DNA of 64,000 bases from Rivularia sp. PCC 7116 (GCF_000316665.1 NC_019678.1:1860001-1924000); one strand, 5' to 3'; shown: positions 27,501-37,224, counted from the first letter of the stretch. Numbers and translations are program-made. Notes: generated by a model not told the origin, from the letters alone.

Positions 27501-27716
27501 TTATTTAAACTCTTCAAGCTGATCCATACGCAACCAAATATTAGGCGTAGGAACTTTTCCGAACTTTACCAAAGCATAATCGCCTTTGACATCTAAAATT
27601 TCCCCTTCAGTTTCAAATAAATAGGAAGGAAGACGAGAATCACTTGCTTTTGCTTCTACACTGTTTTCCAGTTTTTCACGGATAGCACGAACCATCGTTC
27701 CTTTTTTCACAGCCAT
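27501..27716 (-). CDS. ndhO: NAD(P)H-quinone oxidoreductase subunit O
   Basis: 71 residues, the full family length. The sequence follows NdhO of the cyanobacterial/chloroplast NDH-1 complex: basic N-terminus with [12 protein letters not shown], then [29 protein letters not shown], and [11 protein letters not shown]. The subunit sits on the stromal/cytoplasmic side of the thylakoid complex that drives cyclic electron flow and respiration. AGGAAAG lies a few bases upstream of the ATG. A heptamer-repeat region separates it from mutM, so it is probably its own unit, ending at the hairpin at 27283-27323. Confidence 0.93.
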   Translation of the reverse strand: MAVKKGTMVRAIREKLENSVEAKASDSRLPSYLFETEGEILDVKGDYALVKFGKVPTPNIWLRMDQLEEFK

Positions 27717-27778
27717 AAACTTTCCTCTTTAATAAATAGGATTATTTTTACTCAGAATTGTAGCTTGAATGCGAAATC

Positions 27779-27934
27779 GGGAATTGGGAATTGGGAATTG
27801 GGCATTGGGCATTGGGCATTGGGCATAGAAACATATTCAGAAGCCAACAGCAATGGATTAACAGTTAACAATTGATAACTGCTAACTGCTAACTGCTCAC
27901 TGCTCACTGCTCACTGCTCACTGCTCACTGCTGA
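27779..27934. repeat. STRR heptamer arrays next to mutM
   Basis: Two blocks of 7-bp tandem repeats. 27779-27826 has units of gggaatt then gggcatt (about seven). 27876-27934 has units of ctgctaa then ctgctca (about eight). The second block runs into the 3' end of mutM and supplies its TGA stop. Heptamer repeats of this kind are known from heterocystous cyanobacteria. Confidence 0.9.
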
Positions 27935-28830
27935 CACTCGGGACAAAAATGACTGGATCTTCCCGCTAACTTAATTCGCTCAATTGGATTGCTACAAGTT
28001 CGACAAGGTTCTCCGGTGCGGTTGTAAACCCAAGCTACATGTGCGTAGTTACCATTCACGCCTTGTACATTCAAGAAATTACTGAAAGTAGTACCACCAG
28101 CTTCAATACTAGTTTTTAAGACTTGAATAATCGCAGAATGCAGACGCTGTATCTGTTCTCTTTGCAAATTTAGACACAGGGTTTGGGGTTGTATTCTACT
28201 AAGAAACAACGCTTCATCAGCATAAATATTACCTAACCCCGCCACCACAGATTGATCTAGTAGCGCAGTCTTGATAGGGCGGCGGCGATTTTTGAGTTTG
28301 TCTGCAAGATAGTCTACAGTGAATTCTGTTGAAAAAGGGTCTGCTGCTAGCTTTGCTAAACCGGTAATAATGCTTTGCGTTTCAACCTTTGGAGGAACCC
28401 ACCACATCTGACCAAAAGTACGCTGATCCACGAAGCGCAATTCCCATTCTTCACCAAAGAACAACCTGACTCGCGCGTGCTTGTGCAAAGGTTCATTTTG
28501 ATTCAACCATAATAGCTGACCAGTCATTCGTAAATGAACCCCCAGGGAGGAGGAGGGGAGGCTGAAAGTGGCTAAGGAAGAAGAATTCTTGTCTCCTTGT
28601 TCCCTTGTCTCCTTGTCTTCTAAAACTGAACTAAGTTCTGCAATTAGGTACTTACCGCGACGATGCCAAGTTGTTATTTCCCTTTGTTGGAGACCATTTA
28701 AAAAATCTTCAGCAGAAAACGGGTAAGCAATGGTGCGATCGAGCAACACATCACCTCCCGTAATTTTCCGCTTAAGGGTTAATTGATTTAAACCCCGTCG
28801 GACTGTTTCAACTTCTGGTAGTTCTGGCAC
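27925..28830 (-). CDS. mutM: Formamidopyrimidine-DNA glycosylase
   Basis: 301-residue base-excision repair enzyme that removes oxidised purines such as 8-oxoguanine. It has the catalytic N-terminus PELPEVETVRRGL (Pro2 nucleophile after Met removal), the H2TH region (DQSVVAGLGNIYADEALF), and a C-terminal zinc finger (CRTC...CPEC). The start is GTG at 28830, 3 bases after the psaE stop, so the two are probably co-translated. It is longer than the usual ~280: residues ~66-95 are a Ser/Glu/Lys-rich insertion encoded by ccttgtct-type repeats. The stop codon lies inside a heptamer repeat. Confidence 0.95.
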   Translation of the reverse strand: MPELPEVETVRRGLNQLTLKRKITGGDVLLDRTIAYPFSAEDFLNGLQQREITTWHRRGKYLIAELSSVLEDKETREQGDKNSSSLATFSLPSSSLGVHLRMTGQLLWLNQNEPLHKHARVRLFFGEEWELRFVDQRTFGQMWWVPPKVETQSIITGLAKLAADPFSTEFTVDYLADKLKNRRRPIKTALLDQSVVAGLGNIYADEALFLSRIQPQTLCLNLQREQIQRLHSAIIQVLKTSIEAGGTTFSNFLNVQGVNGNYAHVAWVYNRTGEPCRTCSNPIERIKLAGRSSHFCPECQQ

Positions 28831-28833
28831 AAT

Positions 28834-29190
28834 TTAACGTGACTCAGTTCCTTGATCTGGAGTACCTTCTTTCTGAACATTAGCTTCAGCAGATTCTGCT
28901 TGAGCACCTGTTTTACCAGTCGGTTTAGTACCTTGTCCGGTAGCACGTTGGCTTGGATTTACAGGTGTTTGCTTACCACCGGAAGCTTTTTTCGCTTTGG
29001 GTGCTTCGACTTCAACCAACTCATCTTGTGCAAAGTTATTGGTATTGATACCGGAGTAGTTAACTTTATCAAAACGGACAATTACCGGATATATAATGCC
29101 GCTTTTATCAACTGTAGCCACGGTTCCTACATCCTGATACCAATAAGATTCACGGCGGAGAACGCGCACTTTAGAACCACGTTGAACCAT
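28834..29190 (-). CDS. psaE: Photosystem I subunit IV with long C-terminal tail
   Basis: Residues 1-62 are PsaE ([48 protein letters not shown]), a small SH3-like subunit on the cytoplasmic face of photosystem I that aids ferredoxin docking and cyclic flow. Typical PsaE ends near residue 65-75. Here a tail of about 55 Ala/Gly/Lys/Thr/Gln-rich residues follows ([11 protein letters not shown], then acidic [13 protein letters not shown]). The ATG has GAGGC upstream. It forms an operon with mutM. Confidence 0.93.
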   Translation of the reverse strand: MVQRGSKVRVLRRESYWYQDVGTVATVDKSGIIYPVIVRFDKVNYSGINTNNFAQDELVEVEAPKAKKASGGKQTPVNPSQRATGQGTKPTGKTGAQAESAEANVQKEGTPDQGTESR

Positions 29191-29305
29191 AAGTTTTTGC
29201 CTCTTTAATTATTTAATTGCCTTTTATGCATGGCTGTATTGATTTCACTTTACAACTTGAAGGACTCGCATATAGGCTTTGTTAAGTTATTTGTCTAGAT
29301 TTGGA

Positions 29306-29394
29306 GATTGGGCATAGGGCATAGGGTATTGGGCATGGGACATGGGGCATTGGGGATTGGTAATTGGTAATTGGTAATTGGTAATTGGTAATTG
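29306..29394. repeat. STRR heptamer array (gggcat(a/t) and ttggtaa units)
   Basis: Heptamer units of gggcata/gggcatt type lead into five or more units of ttggtaa. It lies in the 469-base spacer between psaE and the fibrillin gene; further ccccatg-type heptamers appear at about 29520-29565. No gene is seen in this spacer. Confidence 0.9.
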
Positions 29395-29659
29395 AGCATC
29401 AGATTGTAGATTTTGGAGAGAAAGAGTAAAAAGTTAGGAATTAATAATCAGAACTTAAGAATTAACAGATGTGAACATAGGGATGAGGAAACAGGATTCA
29501 GTAATTATTAAATATCAATGCCCAATGCCCCATGCCCCATTCCCCATACCCAATGCCCAATTCTATGAATACGGTGTCTCGCCCCCTTGACAAAGGACTT
29601 GTTTTAGAATAATAAGGTGTTGTTCTTAAATTGTTCCCAAATATTTATTAAGAATTATT

Positions 29660-30238
29660 TCATGACTTAGTTAATACAAAAATACTGCCTTGGTTCCCTC
29701 TACCAATACGCAAGTCGTTATCCAAATAGGTGATGTCCAACCATCCCTGTTGTTGGCTACTTTTTATCGGAAAATCAATTGCCAGAAATTTCTTGCCCTC
29801 CGCAATTTCTTCAATAAAGTTTGCTGGATATTGGTAGTCTATTAAACGTTGCAGACCTATAATTGAACGTTCAAATTTAACTTGAACTCGCTTTGAGGAA
29901 ACTGGCTCAAATTTTGCAGCGACACTAACTATACCTTCAAGAAATGGCAACCCATGAATTTCGGCAATGTTATAAACACTCCTAGTTTTTACGCGGATAC
30001 ACTGATAAATTTGACTTAGATTTGTTAGCGGTATGCGGTTAAGATTTAGTAGTTCGGTACTTGTCGTGTATAGTAAGCGCCAATCGCCTTCTAATAAATC
30101 GCTTTCAAGCGGATTTGCTGTTGGGTTAAAGTCTTCTAAGTTAGCGATCGCAGAATGAATGGCTTGTTTATCCGTCTGGGTTGCGTTACTGCCAAGATTT
30201 TTTCCGGCGATTAATTCCAACAAAGCAGTTTTTCTCAT
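29660..30238 (-). CDS. PAP/fibrillin (plastoglobulin) family protein
   Basis: 192 residues with the PAP/fibrillin pattern: AIANLEDFNPTANPLESDLL, GDWRLLYTTSTELLNL, GIVSVAAKFEP, and the C-terminal IDFPIKSSQQQGWLDITYLD followed by LRIGRGNQGSIFVL. These lipocalin-like proteins associate with thylakoids and lipid bodies and take part in photoprotection. Start ATG 30238 (MRKTALLELIAG). It is separated from the divergent DUF3134 gene by a ~235-base spacer that probably holds both promoters. Confidence 0.9.
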   Translation of the reverse strand: MRKTALLELIAGKNLGSNATQTDKQAIHSAIANLEDFNPTANPLESDLLEGDWRLLYTTSTELLNLNRIPLTNLSQIYQCIRVKTRSVYNIAEIHGLPFLEGIVSVAAKFEPVSSKRVQVKFERSIIGLQRLIDYQYPANFIEEIAEGKKFLAIDFPIKSSQQQGWLDITYLDNDLRIGRGNQGSIFVLTKS

Positions 30239-30473
30239 GGGTAGGGTGACCTTAATTCAGATTGATAATAAAAAGTAGATAAAAGGAGTCTATATGTATA
30301 GCACCACACAAATTCAAAGAAATATGTGCTGAATACTATGTAGCAATCATTAAGGAAAGACTTTTTTGTCGGATTTATCGACAAAAGAGTTGAATGAATA
30401 ACTAAAATATTCTGTATCAAGTGATAGACTCTTAATGTCAAGTTAGTTCCTTATCTTCGTATCCAAAGTCTTT

Positions 30474-30731
30474 ATGTTAAATTCTCCTTTATACGAAGTT
30501 CCCCGTAGCCGGAGAGCCTCTGTAATTCCATTAAAACAAGAATCTTCTTTATTAGACTGGTTGCAAGAAAACGGTCGTTTAATATCTCGCGATCCGGTAG
30601 AACCGCAAGCAGAAGAAAAACGACAAGATATCTCCTTGATGGGTATTGAAGAAGGCATCGGGGATTATGAGTTTGATGATGATGACGATGATGACGATGA
30701 TGACGACGATGCTGCTCCTAGTGAAGACTAG
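30474..30731 (+). CDS. DUF3134 family protein with poly-Asp tail
   Basis: 85 residues. The first ~55 match the cyanobacteria-specific DUF3134 family (MLNSPLYEVPRSRRASVIPL, then SLLDWLQENGRLISRD). The C-terminus has about 12 consecutive Asp encoded by GAT/GAC repeats, probably prone to slippage. The function is unknown. It lies 80 bases upstream of mraY on the same strand and may be co-transcribed with it. Confidence 0.85.
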   Translation: MLNSPLYEVPRSRRASVIPLKQESSLLDWLQENGRLISRDPVEPQAEEKRQDISLMGIEEGIGDYEFDDDDDDDDDDDDAAPSED

Positions 30732-30811
30732 CTCGTTGAGAACGGAAATTAGCACAAAATGGTGCTGAGAGTGTGATTTTTTTAAATAGTGTGGAGTGAA
30801 GGGAAATTTCC

Positions 30812-31915
30812 GTGGACGCTAAATTATCTCCAAACCAAGGTTTAAACCTTAATGGTATCCGTTTGGTTTCTTTGTTAGGTATAGGACTAGGTGCAATTGC
30901 ACTAGTTTTAGATGGAGCGGCTTCTCGCTCTCCGTGGCAAGGAAATTCTTTAACCCTACCATTATTATTATCGGCTTTGATTGCTGCCGGATTGGGCTTT
31001 TGGGCTGTTCCTAGGCTGCAAGAGCTTAAGGCTGGGCAAATCATTCGTGAAGATGGACCCCAAGCTCATTTGAAGAAAGCCGGTACTCCGACGATGGGAG
31101 GCATATTTTTTGTTCCCGTCGCAATTGTAGTTGCTTGTGCTTTATCTAATTTCGCGACTGAGACTGTTGCCGTATCTGCTTTGACATTAAGCTACGGTTT
31201 TGTAGGCTGGATTGACGATTGGCAGATTCTTCGCCGTAAGTCAAACAAAGGTATTTCACCTAAAATGAAGCTGGCTTTACAAGTCGGTTTTGCGATTGCT
31301 TTTTGCGGATGGCTATTTGTTAGTCAGCCAGAAACTATTACGAGTATTTCTTTTCCCTTGGGCTTTTCTTTGCCTTTAGGGTGGTTGCTATTTTTACCTT
31401 TATCTTGTTTCGTAATGGTGGCAGAAAGTAACGCCACAAACTTAACTGACGGTGTTGATGGATTAGCTGCTGGTACAGCTTCAATCGCATTGTTAGCTTT
31501 AGCTGCTATTGTTGCTCCAACTTCAGTTGGATTAATGGTTTTCTGTGCATCTTTTAGCGGTGCTTGTCTGGGATTCCTAGCCCACAACCGTAATCCCGCT
31601 CGTGTTTTTATGGGAGATACAGGTTCCCTCGCATTAGGAGGAGGTTTAGCAGCGGTTGGACTGTTGTCTAATACTTTAGTGGCGCTGTTTATAATCAGCG
31701 GAATCTTCTTTGTAGAAACGCTTTCAGTAATGGCACAGGTAAGTTACTATAAAGCGACAAAAGGACCCGACGGCAAAGGTAAGCGTTTGTTCAAAATGGC
31801 ACCTTTACATCACCATTTAGAACTTACTGGCTGGTCTGAACTACAGGTAGTTAGCGTATTTTACATTCTCGCTGCAATACTAGCTTCTGTAGCTTTCGCA
31901 GTTACTCAGATGTAA
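30812..31915 (+). CDS. mraY: Phospho-N-acetylmuramoyl-pentapeptide transferase
   Basis: 367-residue integral membrane enzyme that forms lipid I in peptidoglycan synthesis. Motifs: GPQAHLKKAGTPTMGG, the Asp pair in YGFVGWIDDW, NATNLTDGVDGLAAG, FMGDTGSLALGG, and APLHHHLELTGW, with about ten hydrophobic helices. The start is GTG at 30812 with GAAGGG upstream. Its first ~45 residues are an additional hydrophobic segment common in cyanobacterial MraY. It is followed by a clear terminator. Confidence 0.96.
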   Translation: MDAKLSPNQGLNLNGIRLVSLLGIGLGAIALVLDGAASRSPWQGNSLTLPLLLSALIAAGLGFWAVPRLQELKAGQIIREDGPQAHLKKAGTPTMGGIFFVPVAIVVACALSNFATETVAVSALTLSYGFVGWIDDWQILRRKSNKGISPKMKLALQVGFAIAFCGWLFVSQPETITSISFPLGFSLPLGWLLFLPLSCFVMVAESNATNLTDGVDGLAAGTASIALLALAAIVAPTSVGLMVFCASFSGACLGFLAHNRNPARVFMGDTGSLALGGGLAAVGLLSNTLVALFIISGIFFVETLSVMAQVSYYKATKGPDGKGKRLFKMAPLHHHLELTGWSELQVVSVFYILAAILASVAFAVTQM

Positions 31916-31945
31916 GTTTTGAAAAACAACTGAATAAACTTCGAT

Positions 31946-31982
31946 CAAAACAATCCTTATCTAAAGTAAGGATTGTTTTTAA
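31946..31982 (+). terminator. Rho-independent terminator after mraY
   Basis: Arms 31947-31959 (aaaacaatcctta) and 31967-31979 are perfect complements around a 7-base loop, ending in a T-run. Confidence 0.88.
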
Positions 31983-32065
31983 TTTGTATATTGTTAGGAA
32001 TTGGTCATTCAAAGATTGGAGGACAAGAATAATTTAAACCTTAAACCTTTGACCTTAAACCTTAA

Positions 32066-32407
32066 TTATTCCGAACTCTTGTCTAATCCTAATTCGTTCT
32101 CTTCGGCGTAGCGTTCCATAAATCGCATAAAACGCTCCCATTCCTCAGCAGATTTCATTAAATATATAGCTTCTAATGCTTCTGGCTTACCGTTAATAAA
32201 TTTACCTTTAACTTCACGGGTGACGATTTCCCCTTCTTCGTCAACCATGTACATTCCAGTAATTTCATCCGTGCTTCCTTCATCCAAAGCCTTCGGATTG
32301 GTAAAAATAAACGTTGCAGTACCGCTATCTCCACTACGCGAGCGTGTTAAACGTACTTCTGGAATTACTTCTTCGTTGACACCTCTTGAAAATTGTATTT
32401 TTGCCAT
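32066..32407 (-). CDS. psb28: Photosystem II assembly factor Psb28
   Basis: 113 residues, the normal length. The Psb28 signature is clear: [46 protein letters not shown], and [20 protein letters not shown]. The protein binds early photosystem II assembly intermediates near CP47. Start ATG 32407. A short repeat-containing spacer separates it from dtd on the same strand, so both may be read together. Confidence 0.95.
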   Translation of the reverse strand: MAKIQFSRGVNEEVIPEVRLTRSRSGDSGTATFIFTNPKALDEGSTDEITGMYMVDEEGEIVTREVKGKFINGKPEALEAIYLMKSAEEWERFMRFMERYAEENELGLDKSSE

Positions 32408-32564
32408 AGTGCGTGTAATTTAAATTCTTCAGATGATTAAACCATTATTCTCTCATCATTTAGAACCAAGGTGTAATATTTTGTTGAGGGAGTAGGGAGT
32501 AGCAAGTAGCAAGTAAATAATTAATCTCTCCCCCGTCTTCCCGCTCTCCCCCCTCTCCCATCTC

Positions 32565-33017
32565 TCACTGAGCCTCACGCTCAAGCACTAACGTCACGGG
32601 ACCGTCGTTTTCTATTGATACTTGCATCATTGCGCCAAATTTTCCCGTCTGTACCCGTAAACCACTAGTATGCAATTTGTTCACGAAACAATCATATAGA
32701 TTTTCAGCTATTTTCGGAGAAGCGGAACGGTCGAAAGAGGGACGACGACCTTTGCGACAGTCACCATAAAGAGTAAATTGACTTACTACTAACAATTCTC
32801 CACCTATTTCCAATACCGATTTTTGCCAACGGCTATTTTCTGCTGATTCTGGAAACAGCCGTAAATCCAAGCATTTACGCGCCATCCACTCTAATTCTAC
32901 TTCGGTGTCAGTTTCGGCTATTCCTACAAGTAAATTGAGTCCGGAGCCTATTTTGCCGATAATTTCACCATCAACGGTAACTTGAGATGATTTTACTCGC
33001 TGGATAATTACGCGCAT
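32565..33017 (-). CDS. dtd: D-aminoacyl-tRNA deacylase
   Basis: 150 residues, full length. It removes D-amino acids (and Gly from tRNA-Ala) from charged tRNAs. The two active-site motifs are intact: [17 protein letters not shown] and the C-terminal NDGPVTL (the Gly-Pro cis loop). Start ATG 33017. The region just upstream contains cagttat heptamers, and ctctccc-type repeats lie just beyond the stop. Confidence 0.95.
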   Translation of the reverse strand: MRVIIQRVKSSQVTVDGEIIGKIGSGLNLLVGIAETDTEVELEWMARKCLDLRLFPESAENSRWQKSVLEIGGELLVVSQFTLYGDCRKGRRPSFDRSASPKIAENLYDCFVNKLHTSGLRVQTGKFGAMMQVSIENDGPVTLVLEREAQ

Positions 33018-33130
33018 GAATTCAGTTAGCAGTTATCAGTTATCAGTTATCAATAAAAGTTCGTAGTAAAAACTTAAGTCCTTAGATTCGGAGCTAAAGC
33101 TAGTTACTACAAACCTTTATTTATGTTTCG

Positions 33131-34267
33131 TTATTTCCCAAAACCTTTACCTTTGTTGTCAGAAGGGATACATACGCAGCTTTCTATCTGCTTTAATAGT
33201 CCTTCTTCATCCAGATTTTGACCAATTAACACTAATTGATTTTTCTTTTCACCTTTCCACTCGTCATCGTCGAGGGTAAAGCGTTTTCCGCAAAGATGGA
33301 AAATATGTCTTTTGGGACTTTCGTCAAACCACATTATCCCCTTACCACGGAAAATGTTGTCGGGTAATTGGTTATCAAGAAAATACTGGAATTTACGGAT
33401 AGATAATGGTTTGTCGCTTACAAAAGATACCGACGTAAAGCCATCATTCTCTAAGTGGTGTGAATGATGGTCGTGGTCGTGATGGTGGTCGTGTTCGTGG
33501 TCGTGACCGCATTCTGAATGGTCGTGTTCGTGGTCGTGATGGTCGTGGTGGTCGTGTTCGTGGTGGTCGTGATTGTGGTCGTGGTGGTCGTGGTTGTGTT
33601 CTTCGGCAGCGTCAAAATACTTATCTGACTCGAACAAACCGACGCTAAGAATTAAAGGTAAAGGTACTTGGGATTTTGTGGTGCGGAGAATTCTTGCTCC
33701 TTCTTTAATATCTCGAACTTTTATTTCTAAAGCATCTAAATCGGCTTCATCAACTAAATCTGCTTTGTTGAGAACAATTACATCACCGTAAGCGATTTGG
33801 CTAAAAGCAGCTTCGGAGTTGAATAAATCCATGCTGTAATTAGCTGCGTCTACCATAGTCACGATGGAATCCAAACGAGTTAAATCTCGTAATTCGGTTC
33901 CCAGAAAAGTTAATGCAACGGGTAAAGGATCTGCCAAGCCAGTTGTTTCTACAACCAGATAATCTATATTTTCTTGGCGTTCCATCACTTTGTAAACGGC
34001 ATCCACCAAATCGCTATTGATGGTACAGCAGATACAGCCGTTATTTAGCTCCACCATATTATCGTCGGTGGAAACTACTAATTCGTTATCAATGCCAATT
34101 TCGCCAAATTCATTTACCAAAACAGCAGTTTTCAAACCCTGCTGATTGGTCAAGATATGATTGAGTAGAGTTGTCTTACCGCTACCGAGGAATCCAGTGA
34201 TAATCGTGACTGGTAATCCTTTTTTCGTTTCTTCCATTGCCCGATCTGAAGTTGCTGTTGATTGCAT
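33131..34267 (-). CDS. CobW/COG0523 family GTPase, His-rich metal chaperone
   Basis: 378 residues. Walker A is GFLGSGKT (25-32), the metal-binding motif is CICC (C78, C80, C81), the guanine motif is NKAD, and there is a C-terminal CobW domain. Residues ~222-275 are almost entirely His, Asp and Glu, a store for Zn2+ or a similar ion. Such proteins pass metal to client enzymes; the client here is unknown (candidates are zinc enzymes rather than cobalamin synthesis). Start ATG 34267; an internal ATG at residue 11 is also possible. It is divergent from cysS, itself a zinc enzyme, with a 121-base gap. Confidence 0.9.
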   Translation of the reverse strand: MQSTATSDRAMEETKKGLPVTIITGFLGSGKTTLLNHILTNQQGLKTAVLVNEFGEIGIDNELVVSTDDNMVELNNGCICCTINSDLVDAVYKVMERQENIDYLVVETTGLADPLPVALTFLGTELRDLTRLDSIVTMVDAANYSMDLFNSEAAFSQIAYGDVIVLNKADLVDEADLDALEIKVRDIKEGARILRTTKSQVPLPLILSVGLFESDKYFDAAEEHNHDHHDHNHDHHEHDHHDHHDHEHDHSECGHDHEHDHHHDHDHHSHHLENDGFTSVSFVSDKPLSIRKFQYFLDNQLPDNIFRGKGIMWFDESPKRHIFHLCGKRFTLDDDEWKGEKKNQLVLIGQNLDEEGLLKQIESCVCIPSDNKGKGFGK

Positions 34268-34388
34268 GGCGAGAACAGTAGATTAACTAGAATTGGAAAA
34301 GAATTAAAAATAATAATGTAGCGTAGGTAGTAACGCAAAACCGCTTTATGTTAATTATTGCGTATCTATATTTAAAAATTAATTGGTC

Positions 34389-35846
34389 ATGACCCTAACA
34401 GTTTACAACAGTCTCACCCGTCGCCAAGAACCCTTCAAAACAGTAGAACCAACAAAAGTTAAGATGTATTACTGCGGCGTGACGGTTTATGATTACTGCC
34501 ATTTGGGTCATGCTAGAGCTTGCATTGTTTGGGATGTTGTACGGCGCTATTTACAATTTAGCGGTTATCAAGTGCGTTACGTACAGAATTTCACCGATGT
34601 TGACGATAAGATTTTGAAGCGAGCTAGGGAAGAAAGCTCGTCAATGGAAGCCGTTGCCGAAAAATATATCAAGGCGTATTTTGACGATATGAGCCGTTTA
34701 AACGTCAAAGAAGCTGACGAATATCCCCGCGCTACTCAAACAATGGACGGAATTAAGCGATTAATTCACGAGTTGGAAAATAAGGATTTTGCTTATCCGT
34801 CAAGCGGTGATGTTTATTATGCCGTACAGAAATTTGATGAGTATGGCAAGCTTTCCGGACGTAAATTAGAAGATATGCAGGCTGGAGCCAGCGAAAGAGT
34901 AAATGTAGAAGATGCGGAATATCAAAAGAAAAGATATCAATTTGATTTTGCATTGTGGAAAGCAGCCAAACCAGAAGAACCAGCTTGGGATTCACCTTGG
35001 GGAAAAGGTCGTCCGGGATGGCACATTGAATGCTCTGCAATGGTTCGAGAGCGTCTGGGAGAAACCATTGATATTCATACAGGTGGAGCCGATTTAATTT
35101 TCCCCCACCACGAAAACGAAATTGCTCAATCGGAAGCCGTCACGGGTAAACCTTTAGCTAATTTTTGGCTGCACAACGGCATGGTGAAAGTTGACGGTGA
35201 AAAAATGTCTAAGTCATTGGGCAACTTTATTACTATTCGCCAACTACTCGATAAAGGCGTTGAACCAATGGCTGTGCGGTTATTTGTACTTACAGCACAG
35301 TATCGTAAACCGATTGATTTCACCGACGAAGCCATCCAAGCAGCTACTAATGGTTGGAATACTCTCAAGGAAGGTTTGCTTTTTGGCGATCGCTATGGCG
35401 AGAAATTGAATTGGGACATTGGAGATGGGGCATTGGGCATTGATGAAAATTCTTACACTAAGCGTTTTCAGGAAGCTGTAAATAATGACTTTAATTTTTC
35501 TAGCGGTTTGAGCGTACTTTTTGAATTAGCCAAAGAACTCGCAAAAGAAGGAAATATCTTAGTACATCAAGGTAAAACAGAAACCGCACCCAAAAAATTA
35601 CAAAAAATGTGGCAAACATTAGTTACATTAGCCGATGTACTGGGTTTAGAAGCTCAACTAGAATCCCTTGAGACAAATAATAATGGTTTCAGCGACGAAC
35701 AAATAGAAGAATTGATTCAAAAAAGGCAAGAAGCAAGAAAATCGAAGAATTTCGCCGAATCCGACCGCATCCGCGACGAATTACAAGCTCAAGGAATAGC
35801 CTTAATTGATAGTAAAGAAGGTACAAAATGGCATAGGAATCAGTGA
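34389..35846 (+). CDS. cysS: Cysteinyl-tRNA synthetase
   Basis: I start at ATG 34389 (MTLTVYNSLTRRQEPF), two codons inside a TTG. About 485 residues. Class I motifs are intact: CHLGHAR (HIGH-type) and KMSKSLGNF (KMSKS). The zinc cysteine in YYCGVTVYDYCH and the later CSAMV, HENE region are present. Residues around 340-357 (LNWDIGDGALGIDENS) are coded by gggcatt-like heptamers and look like a small in-frame repeat insertion. The TGA stop lies in a cagtgaa heptamer array. Confidence 0.96.
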   Translation: MTLTVYNSLTRRQEPFKTVEPTKVKMYYCGVTVYDYCHLGHARACIVWDVVRRYLQFSGYQVRYVQNFTDVDDKILKRAREESSSMEAVAEKYIKAYFDDMSRLNVKEADEYPRATQTMDGIKRLIHELENKDFAYPSSGDVYYAVQKFDEYGKLSGRKLEDMQAGASERVNVEDAEYQKKRYQFDFALWKAAKPEEPAWDSPWGKGRPGWHIECSAMVRERLGETIDIHTGGADLIFPHHENEIAQSEAVTGKPLANFWLHNGMVKVDGEKMSKSLGNFITIRQLLDKGVEPMAVRLFVLTAQYRKPIDFTDEAIQAATNGWNTLKEGLLFGDRYGEKLNWDIGDGALGIDENSYTKRFQEAVNNDFNFSSGLSVLFELAKELAKEGNILVHQGKTETAPKKLQKMWQTLVTLADVLGLEAQLESLETNNNGFSDEQIEELIQKRQEARKSKNFAESDRIRDELQAQGIALIDSKEGTKWHRNQ

Positions 35847-35900
35847 ACAGTGAACAGTGAACAGTGAACAGTTATCAGTTATCAGTTATCAGTTAAAAGT
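35841..35900. repeat. STRR array at the cysS stop
   Basis: Four cagtgaa units followed by three cagttat units. The first provides the cysS stop codon. C-rich ctccccc repeats (35932-35969) follow directly up to the next gene's start. Confidence 0.9.
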
Positions 35901-35970
35901 GAGCAGTTAGGATTTATTAATTATTTGCTTGTCTCCCCCTCTCCCCCCTCTCCCCTATCTCCCCACCTCT

Positions 35971-37062
35971 ATGTCAGAAAAGCGTAAATCTTTCAGTTTG
36001 TCCGATATTTTGCTGGTTATTGCTGGATTTTTTCTGGTAATTTTACTGTGGCAATTACGAAGTTTATTGTTAACTTTGATGATTGCTACGGTACTTGCGG
36101 CTACTATTTCACCTTTTGTTGATGCTCTGGAAAAATTTCGTTTTCCCCGTTGGTTGGGGGTGATTCTATTTTATGTGGGTTTGATTGCGCTATTTATTGG
36201 AGTCGGTTTATTAATTGGACCTTCTGTTTCCGAACAAATCCAGCGTTTAGCCCGCAGATTTCCGGTTTATTTGGATAGTTTGACTGTAAGTATTGAAAAT
36301 TTAGCGGAGCGAGTGGGAATCACTCAGTTGGAAACTATAGAACAATTTTTCGATATTCAAGCGCTAACTAATGGCTTGTTTCGTTCCAGTCAAAAGCTGG
36401 TTTTACGTTCTTTTGGAGTAACTTTTGGTATTCTTGGTGCTGCTATTAATATAATTTTGGCTGTGGTAATTTCTGGCTATATGGCTGCTGGAAGCAAAAG
36501 TTTAATTAAGGGTTTGGTCAGCTTGTTTCCACAACCGTGGGATGAACGTCTTGAAGCACAAGTTTTACCAATTTCTCGACGGATGGGGGGATACGTTCAA
36601 GGAAGAGTTTTAGTTTCAACGATTTTAGGTATTGCTATTACCCTTGCTTTAAGAGTTTTAGGTCTTTCCGAATTTGCTTTGGCATTGGGTACTATTGCGG
36701 CGTTTACTAATTTTATCCCGTTTGTTGGGCCAGTCTTGGGAGCGATTCCAGCTTTGATTGTCGCCATTCCCCAAGGAGGATTAACTTTTACATGGGTATT
36801 ATTGTTATTCGTAATTATTCAAAATATTGAAACCTACGTTTTAGATCCTTTATTAGTGGGTAATACTGTAAGAGTTCACCCTTTTTATCAACTGTTAGCG
36901 GTATTGGGAGGAACCCAAGTTTTGGGAATTATCGGGGCTGTGATTGTCCCACCTTGGGTGGCAGGAATAACAGTACTTTTGGAAAATCTGTATCTTCGTC
37001 CAAAATTGCTAGCTGAAAAACATTTACCAGCTAACAGCGAACAGTTAACAGCGAACAGTTAA
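35971..37062 (+). CDS. AI-2E transporter/PerM family permease
   Basis: I start at ATG 35971 (MSEKRKSFSLSDILLVIAGF); the open frame upstream is repeat DNA. 363 residues of the UPF0118/AI-2E exporter family: paired N-terminal helices (~10-65), an amphipathic central region (SEQIQRLARRFPVYLDSL), and five or so C-terminal helices with FIPFVGPVLGAIPAL and YVLDPLLVGNTVRVHP. Members move diverse solutes, some as Na+/H+ antiporters; the substrate here is unknown. The last ~15 residues (NSEQLTANSEQLTANS) are encoded by an aacagtt/aacagcg heptamer array. Confidence 0.88.
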   Translation: MSEKRKSFSLSDILLVIAGFFLVILLWQLRSLLLTLMIATVLAATISPFVDALEKFRFPRWLGVILFYVGLIALFIGVGLLIGPSVSEQIQRLARRFPVYLDSLTVSIENLAERVGITQLETIEQFFDIQALTNGLFRSSQKLVLRSFGVTFGILGAAINIILAVVISGYMAAGSKSLIKGLVSLFPQPWDERLEAQVLPISRRMGGYVQGRVLVSTILGIAITLALRVLGLSEFALALGTIAAFTNFIPFVGPVLGAIPALIVAIPQGGLTFTWVLLLFVIIQNIETYVLDPLLVGNTVRVHPFYQLLAVLGGTQVLGIIGAVIVPPWVAGITVLLENLYLRPKLLAEKHLPANSEQLTANS

Positions 37063-37224
37063 CAATAAGCAATTACCAATTACCGATGCCCAATGCCCGA
37101 TACCCCATATCCAATGCCAAATTAATTTCAATAAAGAAAAAACTTTACAAATAATAGCTGCAAAAGTTGACGTTTTGTAGTAAATAATATAGTCTCCCCC
37201 TTCCTTGCACTAATTTTTTGTAGT

